This document shows positions 1 through 7,746 of a DNA stretch of 64,000 bases, piece after piece. Below the pieces are notes generated by a model. That model ran no database searches. It saw only the letters and a list, made by a program, of their open reading frames with translations, and was not told the DNA's origin. The stretch's first letter is position 1. The number at the start of each line of letters is the position of its first letter. This stretch comes from Nonomuraea indica (GTDB lineage: Bacteria; Actinomycetota; Actinomycetes; Streptosporangiales; Streptosporangiaceae). The position numbers were made by a program, and so were the translations under genes. The stretch covers positions 373,846-437,845 of the forward strand of contig NZ_KZ559469.1 of NCBI RefSeq assembly GCF_002850745.1, in the 5' to 3' direction.

Positions 1-857
1 CGGCGGAGCCAGGCATGCCCCTGATCGGCCGCATGACGGGGATGCCAGGCCATACCTATCGCCATCGGGGGCACGTCCAGCGGAACGGGAAAGGCTCGCA
101 GGTTCAGGGCGGCAAGGACGGGGTCGAGCCACCCGTTGATCGCCAGGCAGACGAGGTCGCTGGTGGAGGCCAAGATCATGGCGGCGGTGTGGCTGGGGAC
201 AACGGCGGCCACCCGGCGGCTCAGGCCGTGCTGGGCCAGCGCGACGTCGATGGGGCCGCGCAGTCTCCCGCGACGTGAGATCCCGATGTGCGGCACCCGC
301 GCGAAGCGGGGCGGGGTGATGGGCTCGGCGAACAGGGGGTGGTCTTTCCTGGCCACGGCCACCATGGCGGCCTCGGCCAGCGGCTCGGTGCGGATCTCGG
401 GGTCAAGGTCGCCCAGCACGCCGACTTCGATGTCCACCTCGCCCTGCCGCAGCGCGGGGCCTCCCTCCAGAGCCTCGGGTGCGAACACCACATCAACCTG
501 CGGAGCCTGGGCGTTGACCCGTTCCATCAGCGGTGCGCCAAGACCGGTCAGCAGCAAGTCGCTGGCCTGGATGGTGAACGTTCTGCGCAGATGGGCGAGG
601 TCCAGCGCGGGCGCGGGGGCGAACAGGGCCTCGGATCGCTCAAGGAGCACGCGTGCCTCCTCACGCAGTTGCAGCGCCCGCGGGGTGGGGACCAGGCGCT
701 GCCCGGCCCGGACGAGCAGGGGATCGCCCAGGAGGCGGCGCAGGGTTGCCAGTTTTCGGCTGGCCGCCGCGGGTGAGGTGCCCAGCCGTTCCGCCGCCCG
801 GGTCACGCTGGCCTCGTGCAGGAGGGCGTCGAGTGCTGCCAGCAGGTTCAGATCCAT
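1..857 (-). CDS. LysR family transcriptional regulator (3' end beyond window)
   Basis: Reading the minus strand from the ATG at 857 gives an uninterrupted frame to the window edge (285 codons, C-terminus missing). Residues 1-60 form the LysR winged-helix DNA-binding domain (MDLNLLAALDALL, then VTRAAERLGTSPAAASRKLA as recognition helix region). The rest is a periplasmic-binding-protein-like effector domain with the usual GEVDIEVGVLG and LVCLAING segments. LysR proteins bind an inducer and control a divergent target. The neighbour at 974 is divergent with only 116 bases between starts, so that gene is the likely target. Inducer unknown. Family call is firm; the role is inferred from position. 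Confidence 0.93.
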   Translation of the reverse strand, partial: MDLNLLAALDALLHEASVTRAAERLGTSPAAASRKLATLRRLLGDPLLVRAGQRLVPTPRALQLREEARVLLERSEALFAPAPALDLAHLRRTFTIQASDLLLTGLGAPLMERVNAQAPQVDVVFAPEALEGGPALRQGEVDIEVGVLGDLDPEIRTEPLAEAAMVAVARKDHPLFAEPITPPRFARVPHIGISRRGRLRGPIDVALAQHGLSRRVAAVVPSHTAAMILASTSDLVCLAINGWLDPVLAALNLRAFPVPLDVPPMAIGMAWHPRHAADQGHAWLR

Positions 858-973
858 GAGCAGTCCCAGTCATTGCGCTCAGCGGAAAGATTGCGTGCCA
901 ATCTTTGCATTGCCCGACGGTAGAAGTCTCTTCGAGACTGGCCTGACGCATCCCCGACAACAAGGAGAAACGG

Positions 974-2027
974 GTGACGTACGACGCACTGGCCGGGCGA
1001 GAGGGCGACGTCCTGGCCGTGGTGAGCCAGAGCGGACCCACGGTGTCGTTCTTTGACGCGGCCAGCCACCGGCTGCTGGATGTGCTCGAAGTGCTGGCCG
1101 AGCCGCACGAACTCTGCCTTGACCCGGCGCGGCGCCTGCTGTGGTGCACGCACAGCTACCACGGGGGCTACTACCACGCCAACAACGGCCGGCGCAGCGA
1201 GATCACTCTCATCGATCCGGACGAGCGCCGCATCGTGGACGTGATCGACCTGGCACCCGAGCACGCCCCGCACGGCCTCGCCCTCGACTCCACCCGCGAC
1301 CTGCTCTACGTGAGTGTGGAGGGCGCCCAGGACCGTCCGGGCGGCGTCGTGGTCGTCGACCTCGCCACGCGCAAGCCCATCGGCCGTATCGACACCGGGG
1401 GCCAAGGGGCCGCACTGGTTCGTCATCAGCCCGGACGGCAACGTCGGCTATGCCAGCAACAAGGAGGCGCCGTACGTGTCGGTGGTGGACCTGCGCACCG
1501 GCACGATGACGGCCAAGGTGGAGGTGCCCGGCAGCGAGGGACTGGCCGTCTCCGGTGACGGCGGCGAGGTCTTCGTCGCGGCTCCCTACGGCTCCTTCGC
1601 CGCTCCAAGGACGCAGGCGGCGCCCGGCATCCGCGTCATCGACACCACCACGGCGTCGATCACTAAGGTCATGCCCACCGGCGCGGTGGTGTTCCCCGTC
1701 CACGTCACCGCCACCGGACGGCTGCTCACCGGCGAGCTGCGCATGGAAGTCGCCACCGACTCCAAGCTCGGCCGCCAGGCCCCCGGCCGGCTCACCGTGT
1801 TCGACGCCCACGACCACCGGCCGCTTGGCGACGTCGAGGTCGGCCGCTTCCCGCTGACGATCACTTCCTCTCCCGACGGCCGGCTCGGCTACGTCTCATG
1901 CGTGTCCTCCTCCACCGTGGACGTCGTGGACCTGGAGGAGATGCGCCGGCTGAAGCGCCTGGAGATCCCCAAGCGCGGCGAGCCGGGTGCGCACGGCCTG
2001 GCCTACATCCCCCGGCAGAGGCCGTGA
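974..2027 (+). pseudogene. YncE-like beta-propeller protein, broken by one extra G
   Basis: GTG start at 974 after a strong AAGGAG at 962-967. The frame encodes repeated propeller blades (VSFFDAASHRLLDVLEV, ITLIDPDERRIVDVIDL, VVVVDLATRKPIGRID). Homology then jumps to another frame at the run of five G at 1397-1401 and continues (GPHWFVISPDGNVGYASN to the TGA at 2025-2027). Removing one G restores a single protein of about 350 residues with roughly seven blades and no signal peptide. YncE-like propellers are poorly characterised; some relatives are lactonases. Divergent from the LysR gene, and its stop overlaps the next GTG (GTGA), implying a former operon. It may be a true pseudogene or a sequencing error in a homopolymer. 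Confidence 0.85.
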
Positions 2028-2254
2028 GCACCGACGGGCGACGGCACCCTGTGCCTGAGGAATCCGCTCACCGGGCCGACCTGACCGCCGGCCCCGCGAC
2101 GGGGCAGCGGCAGCAGGCGATCGACGACATGGCCTCGGCCACCGAGGCCCGCCGCGCGCTCAACCCGTTCTCCGACCGGATGAGCGGTCTCGACCTCGCC
2201 ACCGGCTACGCCGTGCAGCGCCCGGACAGGGGATCGACTACCGGGAGCGCTCGG
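2024..2254 (+). pseudogene. N-terminal remnant resembling 2-oxopent-4-enoate hydratase/4-oxalocrotonate decarboxylase
   Basis: GTG at 2024 overlaps the stop of the propeller gene (GTGA), typical of translational coupling. About 65 codons look like the start of a fumarylacetoacetase-fold hydratase: an alanine-rich helix, LNPFSDRMSGLDLATGYAVQR, matching the family pattern of a short loop, 'L.....AY.VQ' and then R/K-rich helix. After VQR (about 2220) similarity stops, and at 2255 the frame runs into a CRISPR repeat. The catalytic C-terminal 190 or so residues are absent. The truncation marks the left edge of the island. Assignment rests on a short stretch, so the exact enzyme is uncertain. Confidence 0.55.
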
Positions 2255-2501
2255 GTGCTCCCCGCGCACGCGGGGATGGTCCTGCGGGCGGCACACGGAC
2301 GGTGGCGCTCAGCCTGTTCGGGAGGCTCGACCAGCCAAATGGGTGCAGGTGTGTTCCTCGTATACGCGGTGGTCGCGTCCTCAAGCCGCGTCCGGCCTGA
2401 ACAACCTGTCGGGTGCTCCCCGTGGAGCGGGGTAATCCCGGGGAGCCTGCCAGGCTGGTCCAGCGAGCGGGCGTGCTTCCGTACACGGCATACGCATCCG
2501 G
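2255..2501. CRISPR. Decayed type I-E-like CRISPR array (about four repeats)
   Basis: The 29-base unit at 2255-2283 (begins GTGCTCCCCGCGCACGCGGG) matches the repeats at 27516 and 27577 at 28 of 29 positions. Degenerate units follow at about 2351 (GTGTTCCTCGTATACGCGG), 2413-2441 (GTGCTCCCCGTGGAGCGGGG) and 2473-2501 (GTGCTTCCGTACACGG). The last three lie 62 and 60 bases apart, close to the 61-base period of the second array; the first interval is 96. The last unit sits at the same distance from the following att region as the terminal repeat of the array at 27455-27666, which supports homology. No cas genes are in the window. Confidence 0.6.
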
Positions 2502-2536
2502 TCCGGTCTTCTCTCAGAATGCGGCCCACTGCTAGG

Positions 2537-2759
2537 TGCGGCACCACGCTGTCAGCGCCCGGTGCCAACGGGAGACAGCGGCACAACAGCGCCGCAAAAA
2601 CTTGGCCGCGTATGGCCGTAGCTTGCTGTTGATGACCATGGACAGTCGGACACAACGAGAGAGGCCCATCACCGCGTTTTCACTGGTGAGGGGCCTCTCT
2701 ATGCTGGTGTGGCAGGTGCAAGGTTCGAACCTGCGTAGGATGAGCCGACGATTTAACAG
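2537..2759 (-). repeat. tRNA-Tyr 3'-half att copy with flanking terminator (copy 0, decayed)
   Basis: 2710-2759 read on the minus strand is the 3' half of the tRNA-Tyr at 38296 (T-arm with GGTTCGAAC core, variable arm, anticodon-loop side) with several substitutions. 2641-2709 repeats the GAGAGGCCC...GGGCCTCTC hairpin that follows the intact tRNA. Similarity to 27705-27931 extends over the whole 223 bases, including TTGATGACCATGGACAGTCG. It is interpreted as an old attachment-site duplicate at the left end of the island. Confidence 0.75.
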
Positions 2760-2873
2760 GGCGTCGCCGGGCCTGGCTACACACAGCTTCCGACCTGCGG
2801 TGCAGTCGAATGGCGAATCGCTGGCTTCGAAGATCGTTCCGCGCATGTTCCGGATCATGAAGAACGGCGGACT

Positions 2874-3614
2874 CTACCGGTAGTCCTCACGTGTGCCGGC
2901 CACAGCTGGCCCGATGTCCGTTGGCAGGTGGCCAACGGCCAGCGACACTGCCTCCTGTGCTGTCGTGGTCTCGCCCAGCACTGCTCCTTGCCACGAGGCT
3001 TTCACGACGTAACCACTGCCCCGATGGGCTTCCAAGCACAACACGTCGGCCGAGAATCGGAAGCCAGCGATCGCTGAGAGCCGCAACGACCAGTGACTTG
3101 TGTAGGGAAAGAGCTGCCGGAGTTGGGGCTCGGCGTTGGCGGCTTCGATCAATGCGCGGTATTCGGGCCATGGCGCTTCTTCCGCGTCCTGCCGCATCCA
3201 CAGCCACTGCTCCGACACCGTCTGTGTCGGGCCCTGCTCGGCGGCCTCGGCCAACCGGCACAGTTCGACGAAGGGCGTAGAACGTTGGATCCCTCGTAGC
3301 GGTGTCCCGTCCCGCCATTCCCTCGCGGCCTTGGCGACCTCGGACAGTTCTTGCGCCGTGCCGGAGACCAACTCAATGCCTCGACCCCAGCCGCTAATCG
3401 ACCAATAGCGCTCGATGTGTCCGGCGTGGACCTCAAGGGCGTCACGAAGCGGTGTCGTGCTTGGGACTCTGGCATAGAGCAGCGGCTCCCTCTCGTTGGC
3501 CGCCACAGCGCCGAGCTCGAATCCATGCTCTATAGCCGCCTTCTGCAGGGCCGCTGCCAGACTCCCGATGGCCGCCACATCGGGATAGAGATCGGCCGGG
3601 TCTGGGGTCGTCAC
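2874..3614 (-). CDS. DUF6193 family protein
   Basis: GTG start at 3614 gives 246 residues beginning MTTPDPADLYPDVAAIGSLAAALQ; the open frame continues upstream but without homology. The family features are visible: the N-terminal PDVA.IGSLA.ALQ helix, AREWRDGTPL, FVELCRLAEAAEQGP, SEQWLWMRQDA, WPEYRALIEAANAEP, LRQLFPYTSHWSLR and the C-terminal EAVSLAVGHLP. DUF6193 proteins occur in actinomycetes, often near biosynthetic or toxin loci; biochemical role unknown. It is cytoplasmic, with no signal or membrane segment. It lies alone between an att copy and an integrase remnant, so it is probably island cargo. Start is uncertain: no good ribosome site is visible. Confidence 0.7.
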   Translation of the reverse strand: MTTPDPADLYPDVAAIGSLAAALQKAAIEHGFELGAVAANEREPLLYARVPSTTPLRDALEVHAGHIERYWSISGWGRGIELVSGTAQELSEVAKAAREWRDGTPLRGIQRSTPFVELCRLAEAAEQGPTQTVSEQWLWMRQDAEEAPWPEYRALIEAANAEPQLRQLFPYTSHWSLRLSAIAGFRFSADVLCLEAHRGSGYVVKASWQGAVLGETTTAQEAVSLAVGHLPTDIGPAVAGTREDYR

Positions 3615-3933
3615 GATTCCGAGTCTGCCAGCGATCGCCCGCGCCTGGGCGGCGCAGAGAGATCCGCACAATCCGGCAGGCCGGGGCTGAGGGACGAAGC
3701 CCTGGATCGTCGATCGCCCCTGACCACGAACGGCGACCGGCCATGCCGTGGCGATCGTAAGAGCTGTACCTGTGCGGCGGCGCGGCAACCTCGGCCGGTG
3801 CGTTCGGTCGGTACGGCGAGGCGGGCGCGCGGTGCCCGGCCCGGTGTCCCGCGGCCGTCCGTGACCGGCCCCCAGGCCGCACGCCCGGTCGGCGGGCGGA
3901 GGGCCGGGGGTACGGTGGCGCGCCGCGCCGCCG

Positions 3934-4127
3934 CTTGACTGGCTGCGGCTGCACGATCTCCGCCACGCCTGCGCGTCGTACCTCCTGGCGTGCGGTGCCT
4001 CGCCGCGAACGGTCATGAAGACGCTCGCCACAGCCAGATCGCGCCGACCATGAACACGTACGCCCACGTGCTCCCTGACATCGAACGCGCGGCCGTCGAC
4101 GCGGTCGCCGAACAGCTCTTCGGATGA
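3934..4127 (+). pseudogene. Tyrosine recombinase (integrase) C-terminal remnant
   Basis: The last 65 codons of a phage-type integrase remain. LRLHDLRHACASYLLACG carries the catalytic HxxR box. After MKTL one base is missing (the expected codons for GHSQIAPTMNTYAHV appear as CTCGCCACAGCCAG), so the catalytic Tyr of NTYAHVLP is in the next frame, ending at the TGA at 4125-4127. Everything upstream of LDWLRL is gone. A rho-independent-type hairpin and half a tRNA gene follow, the normal order at the end of an integrated actinomycete element, so this is the remnant of the recombinase that used the site at 4238. Confidence 0.82.
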
Positions 4128-4142
4128 CACGACGCAGCGAAA

Positions 4143-4176
4143 AGGGCCGGACTCCCCGCAACGGGATTCCGGCCCT
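4143..4176 (+). terminator. Hairpin after integrase remnant
   Basis: AGGGCCGGA at 4143-4151 pairs perfectly with TCCGGCCCT at 4168-4176 around a 16-base loop. It lies 16 bases after the integrase stop. There is no clear T-run, as is common for actinomycete terminators. Confidence 0.6.
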
Positions 4177-4237
4177 CATGGCTGTGAAAGCTGGCTGTAC
4201 GACCTCACCGAACAAGATCGAGGAGAGGCGTTCGAGC

Positions 4238-4284
4238 TGGTAGGGCGCCCGGGGCTCGAACCCGGAACCTACGGATCAAAAGTC
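4238..4284 (-). repeat. 3' half of a tRNA gene (tRNA-Lys-like), putative att site
   Basis: On the minus strand the sequence reads from an anticodon loop CTTTTGA through a stem, variable loop, perfect T-arm (CCGGG-TTCGAGC-CCCGG) to an acceptor strand GCGCCCT, discriminator A and encoded CCA at 4238-4240. The 5' half that should follow at about 4285 does not form a D-arm, so this is not a complete gene. The loop fits anticodon UUU (Lys). Half-tRNAs directly after an integrase are attachment sites left by integration. Confidence 0.72.
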
Positions 4285-4627
4285 GATAGGCATTATGCTG
4301 GGCCATGTCGCAACGTATCTTAATGTACCATTCGGGCCGCGAAGGTCGGTGTCAAAAACGTCCAAGAATGCCGCCCGGCGCTATGCCGTATCAGGTGCCG
4401 ACGAGTATTCAGCGGGCAACCAATGGGCGGGTGGCATCCCTTGACCGTTCCCATTTTATATTCGGTTCGCGAACTGACGTTCTGGGATGGTCTCAGCCCG
4501 CAGAAGGGTTTGATCAAGCACTTGACCCATGATGATCGTCCTGAAAACGGATTACTCATATGCCGCTTGACCTGCGTGGACGGAGTTTTCCGGCAGGCGC
4601 AAGGCCGGGGCTCTGCCGCCGCTGTGG
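4285..4627. other. Intergenic region, no gene recognised
   Basis: 343 bases with lower GC than the surroundings between the tRNA half and the fucosidase gene. Short frames exist on both strands but none shows coding character or homology. No hairpin or repeat stood out. Confidence 0.5.
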
Positions 4628-5947
4628 TCAGCGCCCGCCAGCGGGTGTGAGTTCGATCTTCAGGACGGTGTCGACCGGGTCCGGCAGTGGGTAGGTGAAG
4701 TGCCCGACCTCGCCGAATTGGACGAAGGGGATGTCAGGGTAAGGGGCTACGACCCACTCGTCGCAGAGCTTGAGCTCGCGTCCATCGGCGAGCAGAGTGA
4801 TGCGCTCGATGGCGTCCTTCGGCAGACCCGTCAGCGGCAGCGGCCCAATCGGGGCACGCAGGACGTGGGCGTACACCGCCGAGCCGCTGCGCGTGTAGTA
4901 GCCCCATTCGGGGGTGCCGAACTCCGCGGGGCCGGCGCCGTAGATGGACTCGCCGTTGGCGGCTAGCCAGCCGCCGATCCGCCGAAGCCGTTCGACGGCC
5001 TCGGGCTGGATAACGCCATGCCGGTCCGGACCCACGTTGAGCAGCAGATTTCCGCCCTTGGCGACGCACTCGACCAGCTTGGTGATCAGCTGCTCCGACG
5101 ATTTCCACAGGTCGTCACCGGCGACGTGTCCCCAGCTGTTGTTGAGTGTGACGCACGCCTCCCAGGGCACCGGTGTGCCGTCAGGGGTGCGGAAGCCCTC
5201 GACCGGGATCACCTGCTCAGGGGAGACGAAGTCCCCACAGTACGGGGTGGGCTCGTCGGTGACGATGGAGCCCGTAGCTTCGCCACTGGTCTCCAGACGA
5301 TTGTCCATGATGACGTTCGGCTGGAGTTCGCGGACCATCCGGACGAGTTCGGTGGCGCCCCACTCCTCGGGTCCCATCCCCTTGTAGGAGAAGTCGAACC
5401 AAAGAATGTCCAGCTTCCCGTAGTTGATGCACAGCTCCCTCACCTGCCCGTGCAGAAAGGCCCGGTAGGAGTCGAGGTCGGGCCGGTGGGAAGCGAAGGC
5501 GGGGTTGTCACGCTCGGGGTGCGCCCAGTCGCCGTAGTGGGGGTAGTCAGGGCGGCTCCAGTCCAGTAGCGAGAAGTACAGGCCGACCTTGATGCCGCGG
5601 GCGCGAAAAGCCTCCAGGAACTCGGCGACCAGGTCCCGGCCGATACCGTTGTGCATGCTGCCGTAATCGGTGTATGCCGTGTCGAACAGGCAGAATCCAT
5701 CGTGGTGCTTGGCCGTCAGCACCGCGTACTTCATACCGGCCTGCTCGGCGAGCTCGGCCCAGCCGTGTGGGTCGAAGTCCTCCGCGCCGAAGCCGTTGAT
5801 GGCGAACTGGTAGTCGGCGAGCGGGATACGTTCGTGGGAGCGGATCCACTCTCCTCGGGCGGGGACGGCGTACGGTCCCCAGTGGATGAACATCCCGAAG
5901 CGGTCGTGCTGGAACCAGGCAGATCGTTCGAAGCGTTCGTCGCTCAT
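4628..5947 (-). CDS. Alpha-L-fucosidase, glycoside hydrolase family 29
   Basis: 439 residues; ATG at 5947 overlaps the stop of the upstream permease (ATGA). GH29 enzymes release terminal L-fucose by a retaining mechanism. Visible family motifs: FGMFIHWG (18-25), HHDGFCLFD (81-89), GLYFSLLDWSRPDY, and LDILWFDFSYKG with D185 as the expected nucleophile; NGESIYG near the end of the catalytic domain. No signal peptide, so it acts in the cytoplasm on imported oligosaccharides. It is the last gene of a ROK-binding protein-permease-permease-fucosidase operon. Divergent GH98 and GH36 genes imply a fucosylated galactose-containing substrate. The linkage specificity cannot be read from sequence. Confidence 0.93.
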   Translation of the reverse strand: MSDERFERSAWFQHDRFGMFIHWGPYAVPARGEWIRSHERIPLADYQFAINGFGAEDFDPHGWAELAEQAGMKYAVLTAKHHDGFCLFDTAYTDYGSMHNGIGRDLVAEFLEAFRARGIKVGLYFSLLDWSRPDYPHYGDWAHPERDNPAFASHRPDLDSYRAFLHGQVRELCINYGKLDILWFDFSYKGMGPEEWGATELVRMVRELQPNVIMDNRLETSGEATGSIVTDEPTPYCGDFVSPEQVIPVEGFRTPDGTPVPWEACVTLNNSWGHVAGDDLWKSSEQLITKLVECVAKGGNLLLNVGPDRHGVIQPEAVERLRRIGGWLAANGESIYGAGPAEFGTPEWGYYTRSGSAVYAHVLRAPIGPLPLTGLPKDAIERITLLADGRELKLCDEWVVAPYPDIPFVQFGEVGHFTYPLPDPVDTVLKIELTPAGGR

Positions 5948-6789
5948 GCCTTGACCGCCCCGGCGACCATCCCGCTGACGATGTACTTCTGCGCTGCGAG
6001 GTACACGGCGACCACCGGGAGCATCGTCAGGACGAGGTTGGCGCACACCAGCCCGTAGTCGAAGCTGTGCGTGGTCTGGAAGGTGAATACCGTCATCGGC
6101 AGGGTCCACCGATCGGCGTCGGGAATCAAGAAGAGCACGTTCTGAAACTCATTCCAGGCATAGGTGAAGATCAGGACCAGCGCCGTGAAGGTGACCGGCC
6201 GCAAGAGCGGGAAGACAATGGTGAAGAACAGCCGCAGGGAGCCCGCGCCGTCGAGTAGGGCGGCTTCGTCGATCTCGCGGGGCAGCTGACGGATGAACCC
6301 GACGTAGGTCAGGGTGATGAACGGGATCTGCACGGCGATGTCGGTGAGGATCAGGCCAAGGTAAGAGCCGCCCAGACCGATCTCCTGCAGCAGTCGGATC
6401 GCCGGGATGAACGCGAAGGGTGCGATCAGCCCGGACAGCAGGTAGCTGTAGACACCGCCGGAGATTCGCCCGGGGCGGCGGGCGATCACGAACGCGGCCA
6501 GCGAGCACGCCAGGATGGTGCCTGCGGTGACCATGGTCGTGATCAGGATGCTGTTGCCCAGAGCCCTTAGCGCATTGCCGGTGGTAATCACCGTCAGGTA
6601 GTTGTCGAAATGCCAGCTCTTTGGCAGGGCGAAGCTCATCGACCCGGCTTCCGTAGTCCCCTTGAGGCTGGTGATCACCACCAGGTATAGGGGGGCCAGG
6701 AACACCACGGCGATCAGGGTCGCCATGCCATAAGTGGCAAGAGCGGTGAGGTTCTTCCGGGCACGGTGCCTTGCCGGTGCGAAGCTCAT
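5944..6789 (-). CDS. Sugar ABC transporter permease (MalG type)
   Basis: 281 residues with about six membrane helices. The CUT1 permease signature is present: the EAA loop reads EIDEAALLDGAGSLRLFFTIVFPLLRP. The N-terminus (RKNLTALATYGMATLIAVVFLAPLYLVVITSLK) is the usual first helix followed by the 'TSLK' periplasmic motif. The start at 6789 overlaps the stop of the partner permease by four bases. It forms the membrane channel with the 6786-7721 product. No ATPase gene is in the locus; actinomycete CUT1 importers usually share an MsiK-type ATPase encoded elsewhere. Confidence 0.93.
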   Translation of the reverse strand: MSFAPARHRARKNLTALATYGMATLIAVVFLAPLYLVVITSLKGTTEAGSMSFALPKSWHFDNYLTVITTGNALRALGNSILITTMVTAGTILACSLAAFVIARRPGRISGGVYSYLLSGLIAPFAFIPAIRLLQEIGLGGSYLGLILTDIAVQIPFITLTYVGFIRQLPREIDEAALLDGAGSLRLFFTIVFPLLRPVTFTALVLIFTYAWNEFQNVLFLIPDADRWTLPMTVFTFQTTHSFDYGLVCANLVLTMLPVVAVYLAAQKYIVSGMVAGAVKA

Positions 6790-7721
6790 GCCGTCGCCTC
6801 CATCCTGCGGACGAAACGGTTGATCACCAGGGCGACGGCGGTGATCAGGAGGAACTGGACGACGTTGACGGCGGAGGCATAGCCGAGGGCACCGGTGTTC
6901 AGCTGCTTGTAGACATAGGAGGTCAGGACCTCGGTCGCGGTGCCGGGGCCGCCGCCGGTGGTGGCGTAGATCATGTCGAAGGCCTTCATGCCGGTGATGA
7001 AGGTGAGCAGCGCGGCCAGGTTGATGGCGTGCCGGATACAGGGGATCTTGATGTGGCGGACCGTTTGCCAGGCTCCGGCTCCGTCGAGCTGCGCGCTTTC
7101 GATCAGTTCTCGGGGCACCGACTGGAGGGCGGCGAGGACTAGGACGACCGTCCAGCCGACGCCCATCCAGGTGTCCACCGCGGTGACGGTGTAGAGGGCG
7201 AGGTCGAAGCTGCCGAGCCAGTTCTGGGCCAGGCCGAAGGGTTCCAGAAGCGCGTTGACCGGCCCATCGGCCTTGAGGATGTAGCCGAAAAGCAGGCCGA
7301 CCACGATCGTGGAGAACATGATCGGCAGGTAGACCACGACCCGCAGGACCTTGACGCCGGTGAAGGCGCGGTTGAGCAGGAAGGCGATCGCCACGCCAAG
7401 CCCGGTCTTGCCGACGGTGACGCAGGCGGCGTAGAGGAACTGGTTCTTGGTGGCGTTCCACAGTACTGAGCCGTCGCCGATCATCAGGCGGTAGTTCGCC
7501 AGGCCCACGAAATGTGTCTCACGGTTGTACGTCGAGGCGTCGGTGAGCGACAGATACATGCCGAAGAAGGCGGGAAGGAGGAAGAAGACGGTGAAGATCG
7601 CGACTGCCGGGGCCAGGAACGCGTACCGGTAGGTGTGGATGACACCTGATCTGGTGGCGCCTACCGTGCCCGCTGGCGATCTCCGCTGCCCTTCCCTGCG
7701 CCTGATGGCGGCGAGGCTCAT
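6786..7721 (-). CDS. Sugar ABC transporter permease (MalF type)
   Basis: 311 residues, ATG at 7721. Cytoplasmic N-terminus, then about six helices starting YAFLAPAVAIFTVFFLLPAFFGMYLSLTD, the typical CUT1 first helix. The EAA loop is ELIESAQLDGAGAWQTVRHIKIP, and YATTGGGPGTATEVLTSYVY is the conserved stretch before the last helices. It lies 25 bases downstream of the binding-protein gene and overlaps the second permease (ATGA), so it is co-transcribed with them. It pairs with the MalG-type protein to import the oligosaccharide bound by the lipoprotein. Confidence 0.93.
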   Translation of the reverse strand: MSLAAIRRREGQRRSPAGTVGATRSGVIHTYRYAFLAPAVAIFTVFFLLPAFFGMYLSLTDASTYNRETHFVGLANYRLMIGDGSVLWNATKNQFLYAACVTVGKTGLGVAIAFLLNRAFTGVKVLRVVVYLPIMFSTIVVGLLFGYILKADGPVNALLEPFGLAQNWLGSFDLALYTVTAVDTWMGVGWTVVLVLAALQSVPRELIESAQLDGAGAWQTVRHIKIPCIRHAINLAALLTFITGMKAFDMIYATTGGGPGTATEVLTSYVYKQLNTGALGYASAVNVVQFLLITAVALVINRFVRRMEATA

Positions 7722-7746
7722 ACTGTCTCCGATCTCGGGCTCCGGG

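Noticed and set aside
2302..2350. A CRISPR repeat one 61-bp period after 2255
   Set aside because: 2316-2344 has no similarity to the repeat; the next recognisable unit is at 2351, so this array has an indel or rearrangement there.
2874..4130. DUF6193 protein extended to 418 residues
   Set aside because: The N-terminal 170 residues are Arg/Pro-rich, overlap the integrase remnant on the other strand and have no homology; the GTG at 3614 begins the conserved part.
4305..4650. Short open frames after the tRNA half
   Set aside because: No ribosome sites, no motifs and overlapping frames on both strands; treated as non-coding.
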